A DNA stretch of 64,000 nucleotides. It comes from CAYQJV01 sp964417925. Lineage in GTDB: Bacteria; Hydrothermota; Tepidihabitantia; B3-TA06; CAYQJV01. The DNA lies in contig CAYQJV010000005.1 in assembly GCA_964417925.1 (NCBI GenBank), positions 1 through 64,000 on the forward strand. Reading direction: 5' to 3'. The translations under genes and the position numbers were made by a program. The notes beneath the pieces are model-generated. The model was given only the letters and a program-made list of their open reading frames with translations, ran no database searches and had not been told where the DNA came from. Shown here in pieces: positions 8,149 to 18,585 of the stretch (the first letter of the stretch is position 1; each line of letters opens with the position of its first letter).

Positions 8149-11100
8149 TTATTTTATAATGGCAAATTTACCAAGTTTTGATTTTCCATCTTCTGTAACT
8201 ATCTGGTAAATGTATAAACCACTGTAAATGTCAAGATTTTGCTCTGTCCTAAGATTCCAGAATTCACTTCCTCCACCCTCGTGTTCTATGGTTTTTATAA
8301 GAAGTCCTGAAGGATCAAATATCCTGATTGTACATTTGTATGGAAGCCCTTGGAAGTAAACTCCTCTTTCATACTTACTCTTATCCCATGGAGCTCTCAC
8401 ATAATAAGGATTTGGCACTACTCTCACACCGTCAAGTGTGTAGTCTTCTTTTCTTTCTTCAAGAGAATGCGTAGAGATAACAAATTTATCGTCTATAAAG
8501 GGCTTAAGAGTCTTTATGTAAAAGGTATCTCCAATCACAGGGTCTACAGTATCTTTTACAACCGCAGTATCTATATAAAACTCAACTCTCAAGAGCTTCT
8601 CATGAGTCTCTTTGTCAAGTATTTGAACATTATCACCCAAGCTTAAAATTCCTGTAGGAGAAGAATCTAAGTAGTATTTAAACGGCACATCTTCGCCGGT
8701 CTTTACATCTTTAATTATAAAATTAGCTGGTTTTCCATTTATATCTGTACTGCTTCCTTCTTCAGCAATTACTATTATATAATCCGTGGGATAAAGTTTC
8801 CATGCTTGGATAGAATGCATATAGTTACATTTACTACCTGCCACCCAACCTGTTTGAGCAGTATCATATTTAGTCTCCTGATCTATCATCAATGAATCTG
8901 GAGTATCCACCGTTATCATTAACCCATCTGCCGGTGGATAGAGATCCTCTCCTTTAATATATTTAACACTATCAAGTACTATTTCTCCTGTTCTTTTATT
9001 CTTTAGGTACCATCCTTTTACCTTATAATTTTCTGAATAAAAGCCAAGTTCATATTCATCTCCAGTAAGTTCCAACGGATTTACCACGGTAACTTTAACA
9101 AAACCTTTACCTTCACCCTCTACGTGTTCCACGTATGCAGAATCTACGTTGAACTGATCCGCTGCAAACCTTGAAGGTATTGCAAAATACTTTTTACCTG
9201 TTAAACCACTTTCAAGTGAGGGGATACCATATTCTGGTTGAGGTCTGGAATACGAGGTTACACTGTAATAATAGGTCATTCCGTTTTTAACATCTGTATC
9301 TATGTAATAGTATTTAAGCCCTGTTTGTGCTCCTACACTGGAGGATTTATAGGTATTTACTATAAACACATCACCTTTATTAGGAGTAAGATCGGCTTCA
9401 GGACGTTCGGGATCAAATACTCCATTATAAATAGCAACATAAATACCATCAAAATAGATATAGGCTCCAGGAACATATCCAGGATGTTCGCTGTATATCG
9501 TATCTCCTATCGGATCTTTTACAAAAAATCCTTTTTTATCTTTTATGGCATCTGGATTGTACTCGTATACCTGTTGTTCTGTCAGATTGTAAACTATAAA
9601 GTCTGTAGAATCTGTGAAGTTAATTGCATATGTAGCTTCTTTAAATAACTCATCCTTTGTCTGTGGTTCAAATCCCTTAAACTCAATATAGGCCATTGAG
9701 GTCTTAGTTTTGTAAGAAACCATTGCTGTATCAATGGTATAAGAATTAGCAACATCATAATCTGCAAGCAAGGTCCATGAACCAGCTATTCCTGTTAAAC
9801 TTTTATATACTCTGTATCCTTCAAAAGTTTTATGCCCGCTCATCGGGTCTACAAAATTTTCAGGAGAGTTGTCCCATACCAGATAAACCTTATTATCGCC
9901 TGGAATTACTGTAAGATTGGGAGGAGGTGGTGGTGAGAATCCTACGTATCCCATTTTAAAAAGTGTATCAGCTATTTTTGCACTCTCTTTTAAACCTTCT
10001 AAGGTTAAAGAGACTATAACTGCAACCGTGAACTCTATCTCTTCACCAGGATAAAGAATCTCATAAGGGCCACTTGCTGATAACTGCCTCACATCTTTTG
10101 GCTCTTCCCATGTCATATACTCTGTGCTCTTAAGCATTTCATACTTGGCACTATCTCCAAAAATTCCTGGATAATCGGGTGGGTCTCCATTTAACCATGT
10201 AGCAAAACCTGTTAAACCTTTATCTGCGGGTGTTTGAAGCAACACACAACCTATATACCCTGGAGGAGTGCTCCAACCCTCTTCATAACCATCCGAATCA
10301 TAGGTATACCCGAGGTTGAGTTCTTCGTCAAAACCTATCATATCGTCATCAGCATCTCCAACATCGTTATCCATGAAGTATCCTACATATACATTTTTCA
10401 ATGGGAATGGATTCATATTCTTTATTTTGTAATTTATGAAGATGATATTGTCATTATAATTGTAGTTCCAAGAATAGGTTCTTTGCTCTATTCTTATTCC
10501 CAATCCCCATGTATCATATGGTCCTGTATCCCTTATCCATATGACAGTAGCATCATCCTCTGGAATCCAATCTCCACCACACGCATAAGTATCTTCCATT
10601 GATACAATATCTCCTATTTTAAGCTCCATACCCGCTGGCCTTCTTTTATTCAGTGTAGTATCTGTAAAAGGCCAGATAGTCTGATAATCTTCAGGGGTTC
10701 CATGCTGAGCGAAAAGAAAGTCTCCTTCTCCTTCATATCCGTATCCTTCAGGAATTCTCTGGGTACTAAAGTAAAGTCCTAATCCTGAAATATCTCCCAT
10801 TCCTCCTGCATTTTCAAGTTCGGGAACACTCATTGCACCAAGATCTGAATAGAAAGCAGCTTTTGATACATTGGGAACCCAAGTAGTGTCATTACCTTTC
10901 ACCTTAGGATATAAAGCTCCTACCCATATTCCATTCGCCCAACTGTAGTACTGCCCACTACCTGCAGGGTACTCTCCTACTGATTTATAAATATATTCTC
11001 CTCTCAATGCATCAAAAGGAAAGGTACCATCATAATATTCCCAGGAAGGAGGTTGCCTAAACACACCACCTTGAAGTGTGTTAGAAACAAGCCATCCCTT

Positions 11101-11313
11101 TAGATTTCCAACTCCAGTCCATGCAATCATCCACCAATCTGCAGGCTTATCAGTAATCTCTGACATCAAGGATTTATCGATCCTTTTTTTATGATGTTTC
11201 AGAGGATAGTTCCAATCAAGATTTTTAAAAACTGGAGGACGAGCAAACAGTGGAATTATTATACTTGTTGAAAAGATAAGCGCCATTATCATCATAATCT
11301 TATTTTTTCTCAT
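8149..11313 (-). CDS. Large secreted FnIII-like protein with C-terminal sorting domain (cassette 1)
   Basis: A 1054-residue exported protein of unknown function. It starts with a signal peptide, then long beta-rich sequence with aromatic-rich glycine-poor segments, an FnIII-like region around residues 470-540 (VYLVWDNSPE, GYRVYKS), and ends with a FlgD/type IX-like domain: VVPNPYYVRAPW, IRIFDPSGLLI, WNLR, and terminal GLYIYQIVTEDGKSKLGKFAIIK-type ending. It shares its order and architecture with the 998-residue protein in the second cassette. It probably acts at the cell surface beside the TonB receptor encoded upstream. No catalytic motif was recognised. Confidence 0.75.
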   Translation of the reverse strand: MRKNKIMMIMALIFSTSIIIPLFARPPVFKNLDWNYPLKHHKKRIDKSLMSEITDKPADWWMIAWTGVGNLKGWLVSNTLQGGVFRQPPSWEYYDGTFPFDALRGEYIYKSVGEYPAGSGQYYSWANGIWVGALYPKVKGNDTTWVPNVSKAAFYSDLGAMSVPELENAGGMGDISGLGLYFSTQRIPEGYGYEGEGDFLFAQHGTPEDYQTIWPFTDTTLNKRRPAGMELKIGDIVSMEDTYACGGDWIPEDDATVIWIRDTGPYDTWGLGIRIEQRTYSWNYNYNDNIIFINYKIKNMNPFPLKNVYVGYFMDNDVGDADDDMIGFDEELNLGYTYDSDGYEEGWSTPPGYIGCVLLQTPADKGLTGFATWLNGDPPDYPGIFGDSAKYEMLKSTEYMTWEEPKDVRQLSASGPYEILYPGEEIEFTVAVIVSLTLEGLKESAKIADTLFKMGYVGFSPPPPPNLTVIPGDNKVYLVWDNSPENFVDPMSGHKTFEGYRVYKSLTGIAGSWTLLADYDVANSYTIDTAMVSYKTKTSMAYIEFKGFEPQTKDELFKEATYAINFTDSTDFIVYNLTEQQVYEYNPDAIKDKKGFFVKDPIGDTIYSEHPGYVPGAYIYFDGIYVAIYNGVFDPERPEADLTPNKGDVFIVNTYKSSSVGAQTGLKYYYIDTDVKNGMTYYYSVTSYSRPQPEYGIPSLESGLTGKKYFAIPSRFAADQFNVDSAYVEHVEGEGKGFVKVTVVNPLELTGDEYELGFYSENYKVKGWYLKNKRTGEIVLDSVKYIKGEDLYPPADGLMITVDTPDSLMIDQETKYDTAQTGWVAGSKCNYMHSIQAWKLYPTDYIIVIAEEGSSTDINGKPANFIIKDVKTGEDVPFKYYLDSSPTGILSLGDNVQILDKETHEKLLRVEFYIDTAVVKDTVDPVIGDTFYIKTLKPFIDDKFVISTHSLEERKEDYTLDGVRVVPNPYYVRAPWDKSKYERGVYFQGLPYKCTIRIFDPSGLLIKTIEHEGGGSEFWNLRTEQNLDIYSGLYIYQIVTEDGKSKLGKFAIIK

Positions 11314-11334
11314 TTCTCTCCTCCTTTTATAATT

Positions 11335-14300
11335 TTAAAAGTTAATTTCAAATCCCAGTTTTATTGTCCTGGGATCACTGAAGTTTGCGGGATTATTATA
11401 ATATTCTTCCCAGTCCTTTAGATCCGCAAGATAAGCATCCCATGCGGTAGGAAATCTATCTGGGTACATCTCTGCATATCTTTCGTACCTTGAAGGCTCC
11501 CATTCTGGCCTGTTTCCTGGATCATCTGGCAATCCTGTTCTTGAGTACACATTCCTCACATTCCTTATGTTAAGCACATTTCTTACATCCAGGTAAAATC
11601 TTAAATGCATCTTTTTACCCAGGAGAAAACCTTTTGTAATTTTCATATCAAGGTTATAAGAAGGAGGCATTCTCCTTGAATTGGGTTCAAGTAAGTTACC
11701 TTTTTCGTCTGTAGGGGTATAAGGAGCACCAGAGTGGAAAACAAATTGGAAATTGAGATTCAGGTCAGAAAGTAGTGTTCCTAAGAAGGTACCTGACATG
11801 TAATTCATAGGGAAGTAATAGTTTATATTTGCCTTCACACTGTGGGTAATATCAAACTCAAGGGGATATACGGTTTTAGGTGGAGGTATATTGGTTCTTA
11901 AGTATCTGTAGTAAAACTCTCTTCCAGAGGATCCTGTTCCTTTTGCATTTAAATATGAATACACAAACGTTCCAGAAAGATACTCATTTGCTCTCTTTGT
12001 AATTCCTATATCTATTCCTTTTACAGTGGCAAAATCTTCCAAAGTATATATTGTATAGCTTGCTAATTTCTTTTTATAGATCGTATTTATTCTACGGCTG
12101 GCAAGAAGATTCTGAACATCTTTGTAATAAGCAGTTATCTCTGCTGCAAGGTTGGGAGTAAATGCATATCTGTATCCAACTTCATAGGCAATTGTTTTTT
12201 CTGGAGGAAGATTTGGATTACCTATCAGAGGTACCCCCACTGTAATGTCTGCTTCAAGATTTTGATAGAGATCTCTTAAAGGTACTGGCTGGAAGAAATG
12301 ACCATAGGATGCATAAAGCACAGACTTCTCTGAAACTGAAAATGAAATTCCAACCCTCGGTGACAACTGCCACTTAGGAGATGCCTTTGCCTTTCCTGCA
12401 TCCAGGTTCTCAAGATCAACATAAAATTCTGAATTTGGATCAAAATAGTCAAATCTTAATCCAAGGTTTAATGTCAAATCTTGATATTCAAACTTATCCT
12501 GTATGAATGCTGCAGCAGACACAGGCTCTTTGTGATAATGGTCATTATAAGGATGCTCATTCACAAACTGCACATCTGTAAGGTCAAGGAAATACTTAAT
12601 GTATTCCACTCCTGTTTTTACTTCATGGAACTTGTTCGCCTGCCAAGTAACTTTAAAATTGGCAGTATAGTGTCTTGTGTTTCTATCATGCCACCAAGGC
12701 CAGAAGTAGTATGCCCATCTTCCCCATATAGGGTCGTTTTCATACCTGATAAGATACATATTACCACTGGGTTCTATAGAATCATCTGGAATTGAATCCA
12801 TCTGCCACAGTTTAATATCTCTCTGATACTTTTCAAGGTCAAATGTGTCATAAACAACTTTATAATAATAATCTATAGTTGTATCTATCCTTACTATAGT
12901 ACTCTCCTTCCATGTGGTATCATACTTAAAACCTAAAATGGAATCTGTTCTAAAGTATCTCCAAGTATTTACTTCATAGCAAAATTCGTTTCGCGCCTCA
13001 ACTTCTCTTTTGGCTCTTTCTTCTGAAAGTTCTCCACTCCATATCCATTGTTTGCTTTCTGGGTCATACTTTCCATACTTTTCTACATTCTCATAGTACC
13101 AGTACCACAAAGCTGTTGCTGTATCTGTTTCACTAACAAGTCCTTTATATCTTTCAAATATTTCTTTCATTGTATCCTCTGGCACTGTAAAACGCATGTT
13201 TTGAGGATCATACCATCCTTTGCTGTACGCATATCCCACCCATTTCAACCTTCTACCAAAAGCCTTCCACTCAGTGTAATGCTTTCCATCTTGGGCACTT
13301 AAATGATAGTGTGTATTAAAAGTCCCTATGTTGAGTGTATAGAATAAATTGTCTTTTACGCTGTGTATTATCTTAAGATTCAACTGATAGTTATCTCGCA
13401 TGTATCTTGGTGTAAAATCAAGCCATATGCCCTTTGATCTTGAATGACTATAAGAATGATACCATTGGGTTGAATAATTACCACTCAGAATTGCCTTAAA
13501 ACCTGTAAAGGGTTTCCATGTAATCTTAGCAGTTCCACTCTTTCTATGTCTGTCATTATGAGGAAGTCTATCCTCATGTTCTAACAAATTACCAGAGACA
13601 AAAAATGTAAGTCTCGGAATGACTGGAAATGGACCACCAAAGTTTAGACTTATATTGTCATGTCCAAAACCATACTTAGTATCACCTATTTCAAACATAA
13701 ACGGCCTGTCTGTTTCGTAGGTAATAGAACCTTCGTAATTCTTTCCTCCTTCTTTGGTCACAATATTTACAATACCCGACATTGCCTTTCCATATTCTGC
13801 ACTGAATCCTCCTGTAATCACCAGCATCTCTGCAATCGCATTTTTATCTACAAAAACTCCACTTAAGCCAGTAGCAGGGTCATTTGCATTAATTCCATCC
13901 ACCACATACACCACTTCACCACCTCTTCCTCCTCGTATATGTAATCCTCCAGAGAGCCCATGACTTGTCTCCACTGCTCCTGCTTGCAAAGCAACCACAT
14001 CCTCATAATCTGAAATAGGTGTCTCTCTTAACGTTCTTGCTTCTATGCGCTTCATAGAACTTGTGACATCCTTTTGGATTATAGGTCTCTCTGCCTTTAC
14101 CACCACTTCTTTCATCTTTATTGTGGTTGGCTCCAGCTTGAAGTCTATGTAGGTCGTCATATCTGCAGATACCTTCACGTTTTCTACTCGCATCGGGTTG
14201 TACCCTATCATTGATGCTTCTACAGTGTATGTTCCTACAGGTACATTAATGATAAAATAGGATCCGTCAATATCAGTAGAAGCTCCCAGTTGTGTCCCAA

Positions 14301-14439
14301 GAATTATTACGGACGCTCCAACAAGAGGTTCTCCTGTGGACTTATCTATTACCCTTCCGGCAATTTTACCGGTTATCCCTGCATATAAAGAACCACTGAT
14401 TAAGAGGAATAGACACAAAAGAGTAAGGTTTTTTCTCAT
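11335..14439 (-). CDS. TonB-dependent receptor with carboxypeptidase-regulatory N-domain (cassette 1)
   Basis: A 1034-residue outer-membrane receptor. A signal peptide (1-20) is followed by a carboxypeptidase regulatory-like domain (GRVIDKSTGEPLVGAS... GTYTVEASMIGY), a plug domain with the typical GGFSAEYGKAMSG and VNIVTKEGG stretches, and a long beta-barrel ending LGFEINF, with a terminal Phe. This is the SusC-like layout used for energised uptake of large substrates through ExbB/ExbD/TonB, which are encoded upstream in the same direction. The ligand is unknown. Ribosome site AAGGAGGACAC precedes the ATG. It is paralogous in layout to the receptor at 18.6-21.3 kb. Confidence 0.9.
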   Translation of the reverse strand: MRKNLTLLCLFLLISGSLYAGITGKIAGRVIDKSTGEPLVGASVIILGTQLGASTDIDGSYFIINVPVGTYTVEASMIGYNPMRVENVKVSADMTTYIDFKLEPTTIKMKEVVVKAERPIIQKDVTSSMKRIEARTLRETPISDYEDVVALQAGAVETSHGLSGGLHIRGGRGGEVVYVVDGINANDPATGLSGVFVDKNAIAEMLVITGGFSAEYGKAMSGIVNIVTKEGGKNYEGSITYETDRPFMFEIGDTKYGFGHDNISLNFGGPFPVIPRLTFFVSGNLLEHEDRLPHNDRHRKSGTAKITWKPFTGFKAILSGNYSTQWYHSYSHSRSKGIWLDFTPRYMRDNYQLNLKIIHSVKDNLFYTLNIGTFNTHYHLSAQDGKHYTEWKAFGRRLKWVGYAYSKGWYDPQNMRFTVPEDTMKEIFERYKGLVSETDTATALWYWYYENVEKYGKYDPESKQWIWSGELSEERAKREVEARNEFCYEVNTWRYFRTDSILGFKYDTTWKESTIVRIDTTIDYYYKVVYDTFDLEKYQRDIKLWQMDSIPDDSIEPSGNMYLIRYENDPIWGRWAYYFWPWWHDRNTRHYTANFKVTWQANKFHEVKTGVEYIKYFLDLTDVQFVNEHPYNDHYHKEPVSAAAFIQDKFEYQDLTLNLGLRFDYFDPNSEFYVDLENLDAGKAKASPKWQLSPRVGISFSVSEKSVLYASYGHFFQPVPLRDLYQNLEADITVGVPLIGNPNLPPEKTIAYEVGYRYAFTPNLAAEITAYYKDVQNLLASRRINTIYKKKLASYTIYTLEDFATVKGIDIGITKRANEYLSGTFVYSYLNAKGTGSSGREFYYRYLRTNIPPPKTVYPLEFDITHSVKANINYYFPMNYMSGTFLGTLLSDLNLNFQFVFHSGAPYTPTDEKGNLLEPNSRRMPPSYNLDMKITKGFLLGKKMHLRFYLDVRNVLNIRNVRNVYSRTGLPDDPGNRPEWEPSRYERYAEMYPDRFPTAWDAYLADLKDWEEYYNNPANFSDPRTIKLGFEINF

Positions 14440-14468
14440 GTGTCCTCCTTGTTTTTGTTTATTATTAA

Positions 14469-14497
14469 ACAGAGGGGAGAGAGGCTCTCCCCTCTGT
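14469..14497 (-). terminator. Perfect 13-bp hairpin between cassettes
   Basis: ACAGAGGGGAGAG (14469-14481) and CTCTCCCCTCTGT (14485-14497) pair perfectly around a 3-nt loop. On the minus strand it lies about 24 nt after the stop of the second PorV-like gene and about 30 nt before the next receptor start. The following T run is weak (TTTAAT), so partial termination or 3' end protection is more likely than full termination. Confidence 0.7.
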
Positions 14498-14520
14498 AAT
14501 CTATTGGTTTTTTTATTTTT

Positions 14521-15555
14521 TTAAAGCTCAAGGGTAAATATAATTCTGTGAGAGCCTCCAAGAAATTCAAGATGACGATAGGCATAATCTATCCTTAATC
14601 TACTACCTGTAACTGGCCTAACTACTATACCCATTCCAGCAGATAGTCCTGTCTTCCATCCTAACTCTTTAGCATACTCTATATCAGTGTTAAAAATATA
14701 TCCACTTCTTAAATAGAAGAAATTGTTAGTATTGTACTCAAATCCCATATTAATGGTTTCGTTTATGTCAGAGTAATGAACAAGGTCCGCAACTAAGGTA
14801 AATTTATTTACCTGCGTAGATATCACATCGTATGCTATTCCAAACCTAAATGTAGTGGGTAAAGGATTAGGAGTTGTTCTATACTCTGCAGGTATTGGCA
14901 TATCAGGTCTTACACTGTCATAAACATTGATCTGTAATTGTCTCCCATGGAAACTCATTTCTGGGCCAAAATTGGACACAGCTACTCCAAGTCTTAAATT
15001 ATGGGCTCCTCCTGCATCATAAAACAATCCAACATCAAATGCAGGACCATCAGCAGACACATCCCATATCCCTTGATGGATAAGTTTAAAGGTAGCCCCA
15101 AAAGAAAGCTTCTCAGTGATCATCCTGCCAACCGATATACCAAGGGCTAAAAATGCAGCACTAAAATACACACCTCTTCCCAGATCCTCTCTCACTGGAG
15201 TCGTGATATCATCCAGTTTTGTCTCTTCAAACTTACCAGCAGAAAGTACAGTGGCGCTTATTCCCAGCGTGCCCAGTCCCTTAACAGGAGTAACAAAGGA
15301 TATGTATTCGTGGGTCATATCAGAGATCCAGTCAATATGATTGGCAAGTATCTCTATTTTGGAAAGCCTTGCAAGTCCTGCAGGATTCCAGTAGGTAGCA
15401 GAGGCATCATCAGCAACTGCTACGAACGCATCTCCCATACCAGTGGATCTTCCCACACCTATCTTCAAAAACTGAGCAGTCACTGTGGCAACCTTAGAAA
15501 AAGCACCAAATGTAAAGGTAGAAATAATCAAAATGCCCGTCAATATTTTTTTCAT
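14521..15555 (-). CDS. PorV/PorQ family outer-membrane beta-barrel protein (cassette 2)
   Basis: About 344 residues from the ATG at 15555; an ATG 15 nt further up lies across the GGAGGAG ribosome site and is unlikely. A signal peptide is followed by the family motifs AQFLKIGVGRSTGMGDAFVA-like N-region and YWNPAG, then a beta-barrel ending HRIIFTLEL. Same family as the barrel at 7151-8131 but clearly diverged, so the duplication is old or the cassette was assembled twice. It closes the second receptor cassette and is followed by a strong hairpin. Confidence 0.85.
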   Translation of the reverse strand: MKKILTGILIISTFTFGAFSKVATVTAQFLKIGVGRSTGMGDAFVAVADDASATYWNPAGLARLSKIEILANHIDWISDMTHEYISFVTPVKGLGTLGISATVLSAGKFEETKLDDITTPVREDLGRGVYFSAAFLALGISVGRMITEKLSFGATFKLIHQGIWDVSADGPAFDVGLFYDAGGAHNLRLGVAVSNFGPEMSFHGRQLQINVYDSVRPDMPIPAEYRTTPNPLPTTFRFGIAYDVISTQVNKFTLVADLVHYSDINETINMGFEYNTNNFFYLRSGYIFNTDIEYAKELGWKTGLSAGMGIVVRPVTGSRLRIDYAYRHLEFLGGSHRIIFTLEL

Positions 15556-15575
15556 CTCTCCTCCTATCATGAATA

Positions 15576-18572
15576 TTAATGCAAAATTACAAATTTACCA
15601 ACCTGATTTCCAACCTTGGACTCCACATGGAATATATAAACTCCGGAAGCAACAATCTGGTTATGCATGTTAAGGAGATCCCAAAATTCCATTCCACCTT
15701 TATCGCTTTCCTCATCCGTGGCTCTGTGTTCTATTACCTTTACCAGATCTCCTGCAAGAGTGTATATTCTGATGGTACATTCTGAAGGAAGATTTATAAA
15801 TGCAATTTTCCTTGCCTCTCTCTTTATTTCCCATCTATTGTACATTATATAAGGATTTGGAACGACCTTAACATTCAAGGTATAGGTAGTATCTCTTTTT
15901 AAGTAATCAGGGATCACCGTTATAGTGTATTTATTATAAGCTGGTGCAGTGCCAATGCTTTTGTTACCTTTTATTATCCATACATCACCGTCATTGATGT
16001 ATTCTGCTAAGTTACCCAACGGTTGAGTAGCTTTCTTTCTCAATTGAATATAACCACCACACAAATAAATTGCAGATATTTCATCTTCATAAGGATCAAG
16101 GTATTGCTTAGCTTCTTCCCTTCCAAACTGGAATGCCCATCCATTACCATTTCTTATTCCCTCCTCAGAAACATTATTATATTTTGTGAATGGAACAGTA
16201 GTTTGATGGTCTAAATCTGTAACCTCTAAGGTAAGTAATCCTCCACTCTTATGCCATACCAGTTTGAAATCACTCCCTCTATAAGCCCACTTACCTTTTG
16301 CTGAAGCGAACTTAATAGAATCCCTCGGGAAGTTTCCTTTTTCTATTACAACATCTTCAAAGATGGAAGATTTAATGGTATCTATGTAAAGAGAAAATTC
16401 TAATACCACATCTTCCAACGGAGGAAGAGATTTAAATAATTGAGTACCAAAGTTGTAAGAAATGGTATCTTTATACTCTCCGCTTCCATAGCGTACAACA
16501 AAAGGATACTGGATTGCATTACCTGCATAAAGAGGAGCATCAAATTCTATTTCATATTTCTTTTCGGTCTTTTCTGCAGAATACATCAATGAAGTAGCAG
16601 AAATATCTAATCCTGGATTTACAGTATCTCCTGATTCTACTGCCATAGAAACACTTCCTTCATGGTACTCTACAGGTTCTGTTCTTGGAATTGCACTCAC
16701 TGCCTTCTTACCTCCTTCAAGCCAGAAAGGAGTGGGTATGGAATCCCATCCTGTGGTGTCTGTCCATACTACTATCTGCTTACCCCTTACAGTATCTCCA
16801 TCCGGTAGTACAGTATCTATTTCCACGGTATCTATTCTAATAGTATCTATATGGGGAGCAAGAACCGTATAGTAGTTATAATCAAAAGCAGTTACTGCAT
16901 AATAATAAGGGAATCCATTCACAACATCATCATCTATGTAATAATAGCGAATACCCTTGTCATCTGCTATGATCCATTTAACCGAATCGGCCTCACTGGT
17001 ATCTGTAAACACAATTCCATCTTTCAAATCGTATGTAGCCAAAAGCTCCCAAGTAATTCCGTCTGTACTTTTGTATATTTTATATCCTTCAAAATCATAT
17101 TGCCTATAATTTGGATCATAGGCTGCACTTCCTGGAACCGAAGCAATGGCATAATAGGGGTCAGGAGTTACCTCTGAATAGTTATCCCATGTGATTATTA
17201 TCTCTTTATCCTTTGGAATCAACTTCACATTTGGAGAAGGAGGAGGAGAAGGTAACAACCAATTCATATCGTATATAAATTGTGCAGTAGAAGAGACTTT
17301 TGCAAGAGGCAGTGTATCCTGCTTTCCATTTATCCAATATTCTGCTGCAATAACTGCAACAACAATTACGGTAGAATCCCCAGGTTCAAGACTAAAAGGT
17401 CCTGTAGCCTGTAAAAATCTCTTATCTGCAGGTCCAGGATCAAGACTATCATAGGGTTCGTATTCTTCCGTCTTATAATTGTATCCTGCCATCATCATGT
17501 ATCTATCCTTATCTGTTGGTGGATCTATGTCTATTGTAAATCTCTTGAATGCAGTTAAACCAAGTTGTTCTATCTCACTTGGATCTTCCCAATCAGGGAT
17601 TCCATCTCCATCACCATCCCCATAAGGTGGATAAAGGGAAATAAGCAAAGTACTGTCAAGCTCTTCTTCATCCACCAGTCCATCTCCATCGTTGTCTATA
17701 CCATCATGCAATGCATAGGGACTTTGTAGATAATCATACGCCATTACTCCAGGAACTCCTGATTCCCATGTTTTACCAGGATTCTCATTCCCATCATAGT
17801 CCCAGCAGAATCCAACATTATCTACAACAATGCTGTCCTGGGTTTCTGGATCGTAGAAAGTCTTATTAAGAATTAAACCAATCATATCATCTTTATAATC
17901 ACCTATATCTGGATCAACCACTGCTGCAACATACATGCTATCCAAGGTATGATCTGTGACATTCTTTATTACATACTTAAGAAATACAATGTCTTTATTG
18001 GAGGGGTAATTCCAAGCATACACCCATAGATAGATATCTACTCCTATAGGTCTGGTATCTCCTGGATCATGTCTTGAAGGATCAAGGTCACAGAATGCAC
18101 AGAACATATCTTGTAAGGAGAAAACTTTTGGCCCTTCAGGACCCCACTCTATATGAAATCTATCCCATGGAACCGTTGTCCAATCATCTTCTGTAGACTT
18201 ATACACTTTGTCCTCAGGACTTCCATAACCTTGCTCCCAATAATCATGTATCGTAGGTACCATTTCAGAAGCTCCTGAATTTGGGTTATAACCATAACTT
18301 ACAAGGGCTTGACCTGCCTCCTTATCATATGCTCCAACCCATATTCCTGCACCAAATAGGTAATAGTTCCTCAAAGGCTGTGGCCAGTATCCTCCTGGAT
18401 CTCCAACTTCAGCATCATGCCCAAATCTACCATCATTGAGTACCTTTAAATTCCAGGCATTTATATCAGACTCCTTAACATCAAAGATTTTACTTCCTGG
18501 ACGATATGTTGCAGTTCTTGCTAAAACTACAGAAATGATTAATATACTCATCAACAATATTTTTCTTTTCAT
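15576..18572 (-). CDS. Large secreted FnIII-like protein with calcium-loop motifs and sorting domain (cassette 2)
   Basis: A 998-residue exported protein with a signal peptide (about 1-19). It contains acidic repeats of the thrombospondin/dockerin-like calcium type (IDNDGDGLVDEEE and DGDGDGIPDWEDP), an FnIII-like region (IIITWDNYSE, FEGYKIYKSTDG, YYYAVTAFDYN) and a C-terminal domain with VVPNPYIMYN, CTIRIYTLAGDLV, WDLLN and GVYIFHVES, the hallmark of type IX/FlgD-like sorting. Layout and operon place match the 1054-residue protein of cassette 1. Function is unknown; a surface substrate-binding partner of the upstream receptor is a hypothesis. Confidence 0.75.
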   Translation of the reverse strand: MKRKILLMSILIISVVLARTATYRPGSKIFDVKESDINAWNLKVLNDGRFGHDAEVGDPGGYWPQPLRNYYLFGAGIWVGAYDKEAGQALVSYGYNPNSGASEMVPTIHDYWEQGYGSPEDKVYKSTEDDWTTVPWDRFHIEWGPEGPKVFSLQDMFCAFCDLDPSRHDPGDTRPIGVDIYLWVYAWNYPSNKDIVFLKYVIKNVTDHTLDSMYVAAVVDPDIGDYKDDMIGLILNKTFYDPETQDSIVVDNVGFCWDYDGNENPGKTWESGVPGVMAYDYLQSPYALHDGIDNDGDGLVDEEELDSTLLISLYPPYGDGDGDGIPDWEDPSEIEQLGLTAFKRFTIDIDPPTDKDRYMMMAGYNYKTEEYEPYDSLDPGPADKRFLQATGPFSLEPGDSTVIVVAVIAAEYWINGKQDTLPLAKVSSTAQFIYDMNWLLPSPPPSPNVKLIPKDKEIIITWDNYSEVTPDPYYAIASVPGSAAYDPNYRQYDFEGYKIYKSTDGITWELLATYDLKDGIVFTDTSEADSVKWIIADDKGIRYYYIDDDVVNGFPYYYAVTAFDYNYYTVLAPHIDTIRIDTVEIDTVLPDGDTVRGKQIVVWTDTTGWDSIPTPFWLEGGKKAVSAIPRTEPVEYHEGSVSMAVESGDTVNPGLDISATSLMYSAEKTEKKYEIEFDAPLYAGNAIQYPFVVRYGSGEYKDTISYNFGTQLFKSLPPLEDVVLEFSLYIDTIKSSIFEDVVIEKGNFPRDSIKFASAKGKWAYRGSDFKLVWHKSGGLLTLEVTDLDHQTTVPFTKYNNVSEEGIRNGNGWAFQFGREEAKQYLDPYEDEISAIYLCGGYIQLRKKATQPLGNLAEYINDGDVWIIKGNKSIGTAPAYNKYTITVIPDYLKRDTTYTLNVKVVPNPYIMYNRWEIKREARKIAFINLPSECTIRIYTLAGDLVKVIEHRATDEESDKGGMEFWDLLNMHNQIVASGVYIFHVESKVGNQVGKFVILH

Positions 18573-18585
18573 TTCTCCTCCTTAA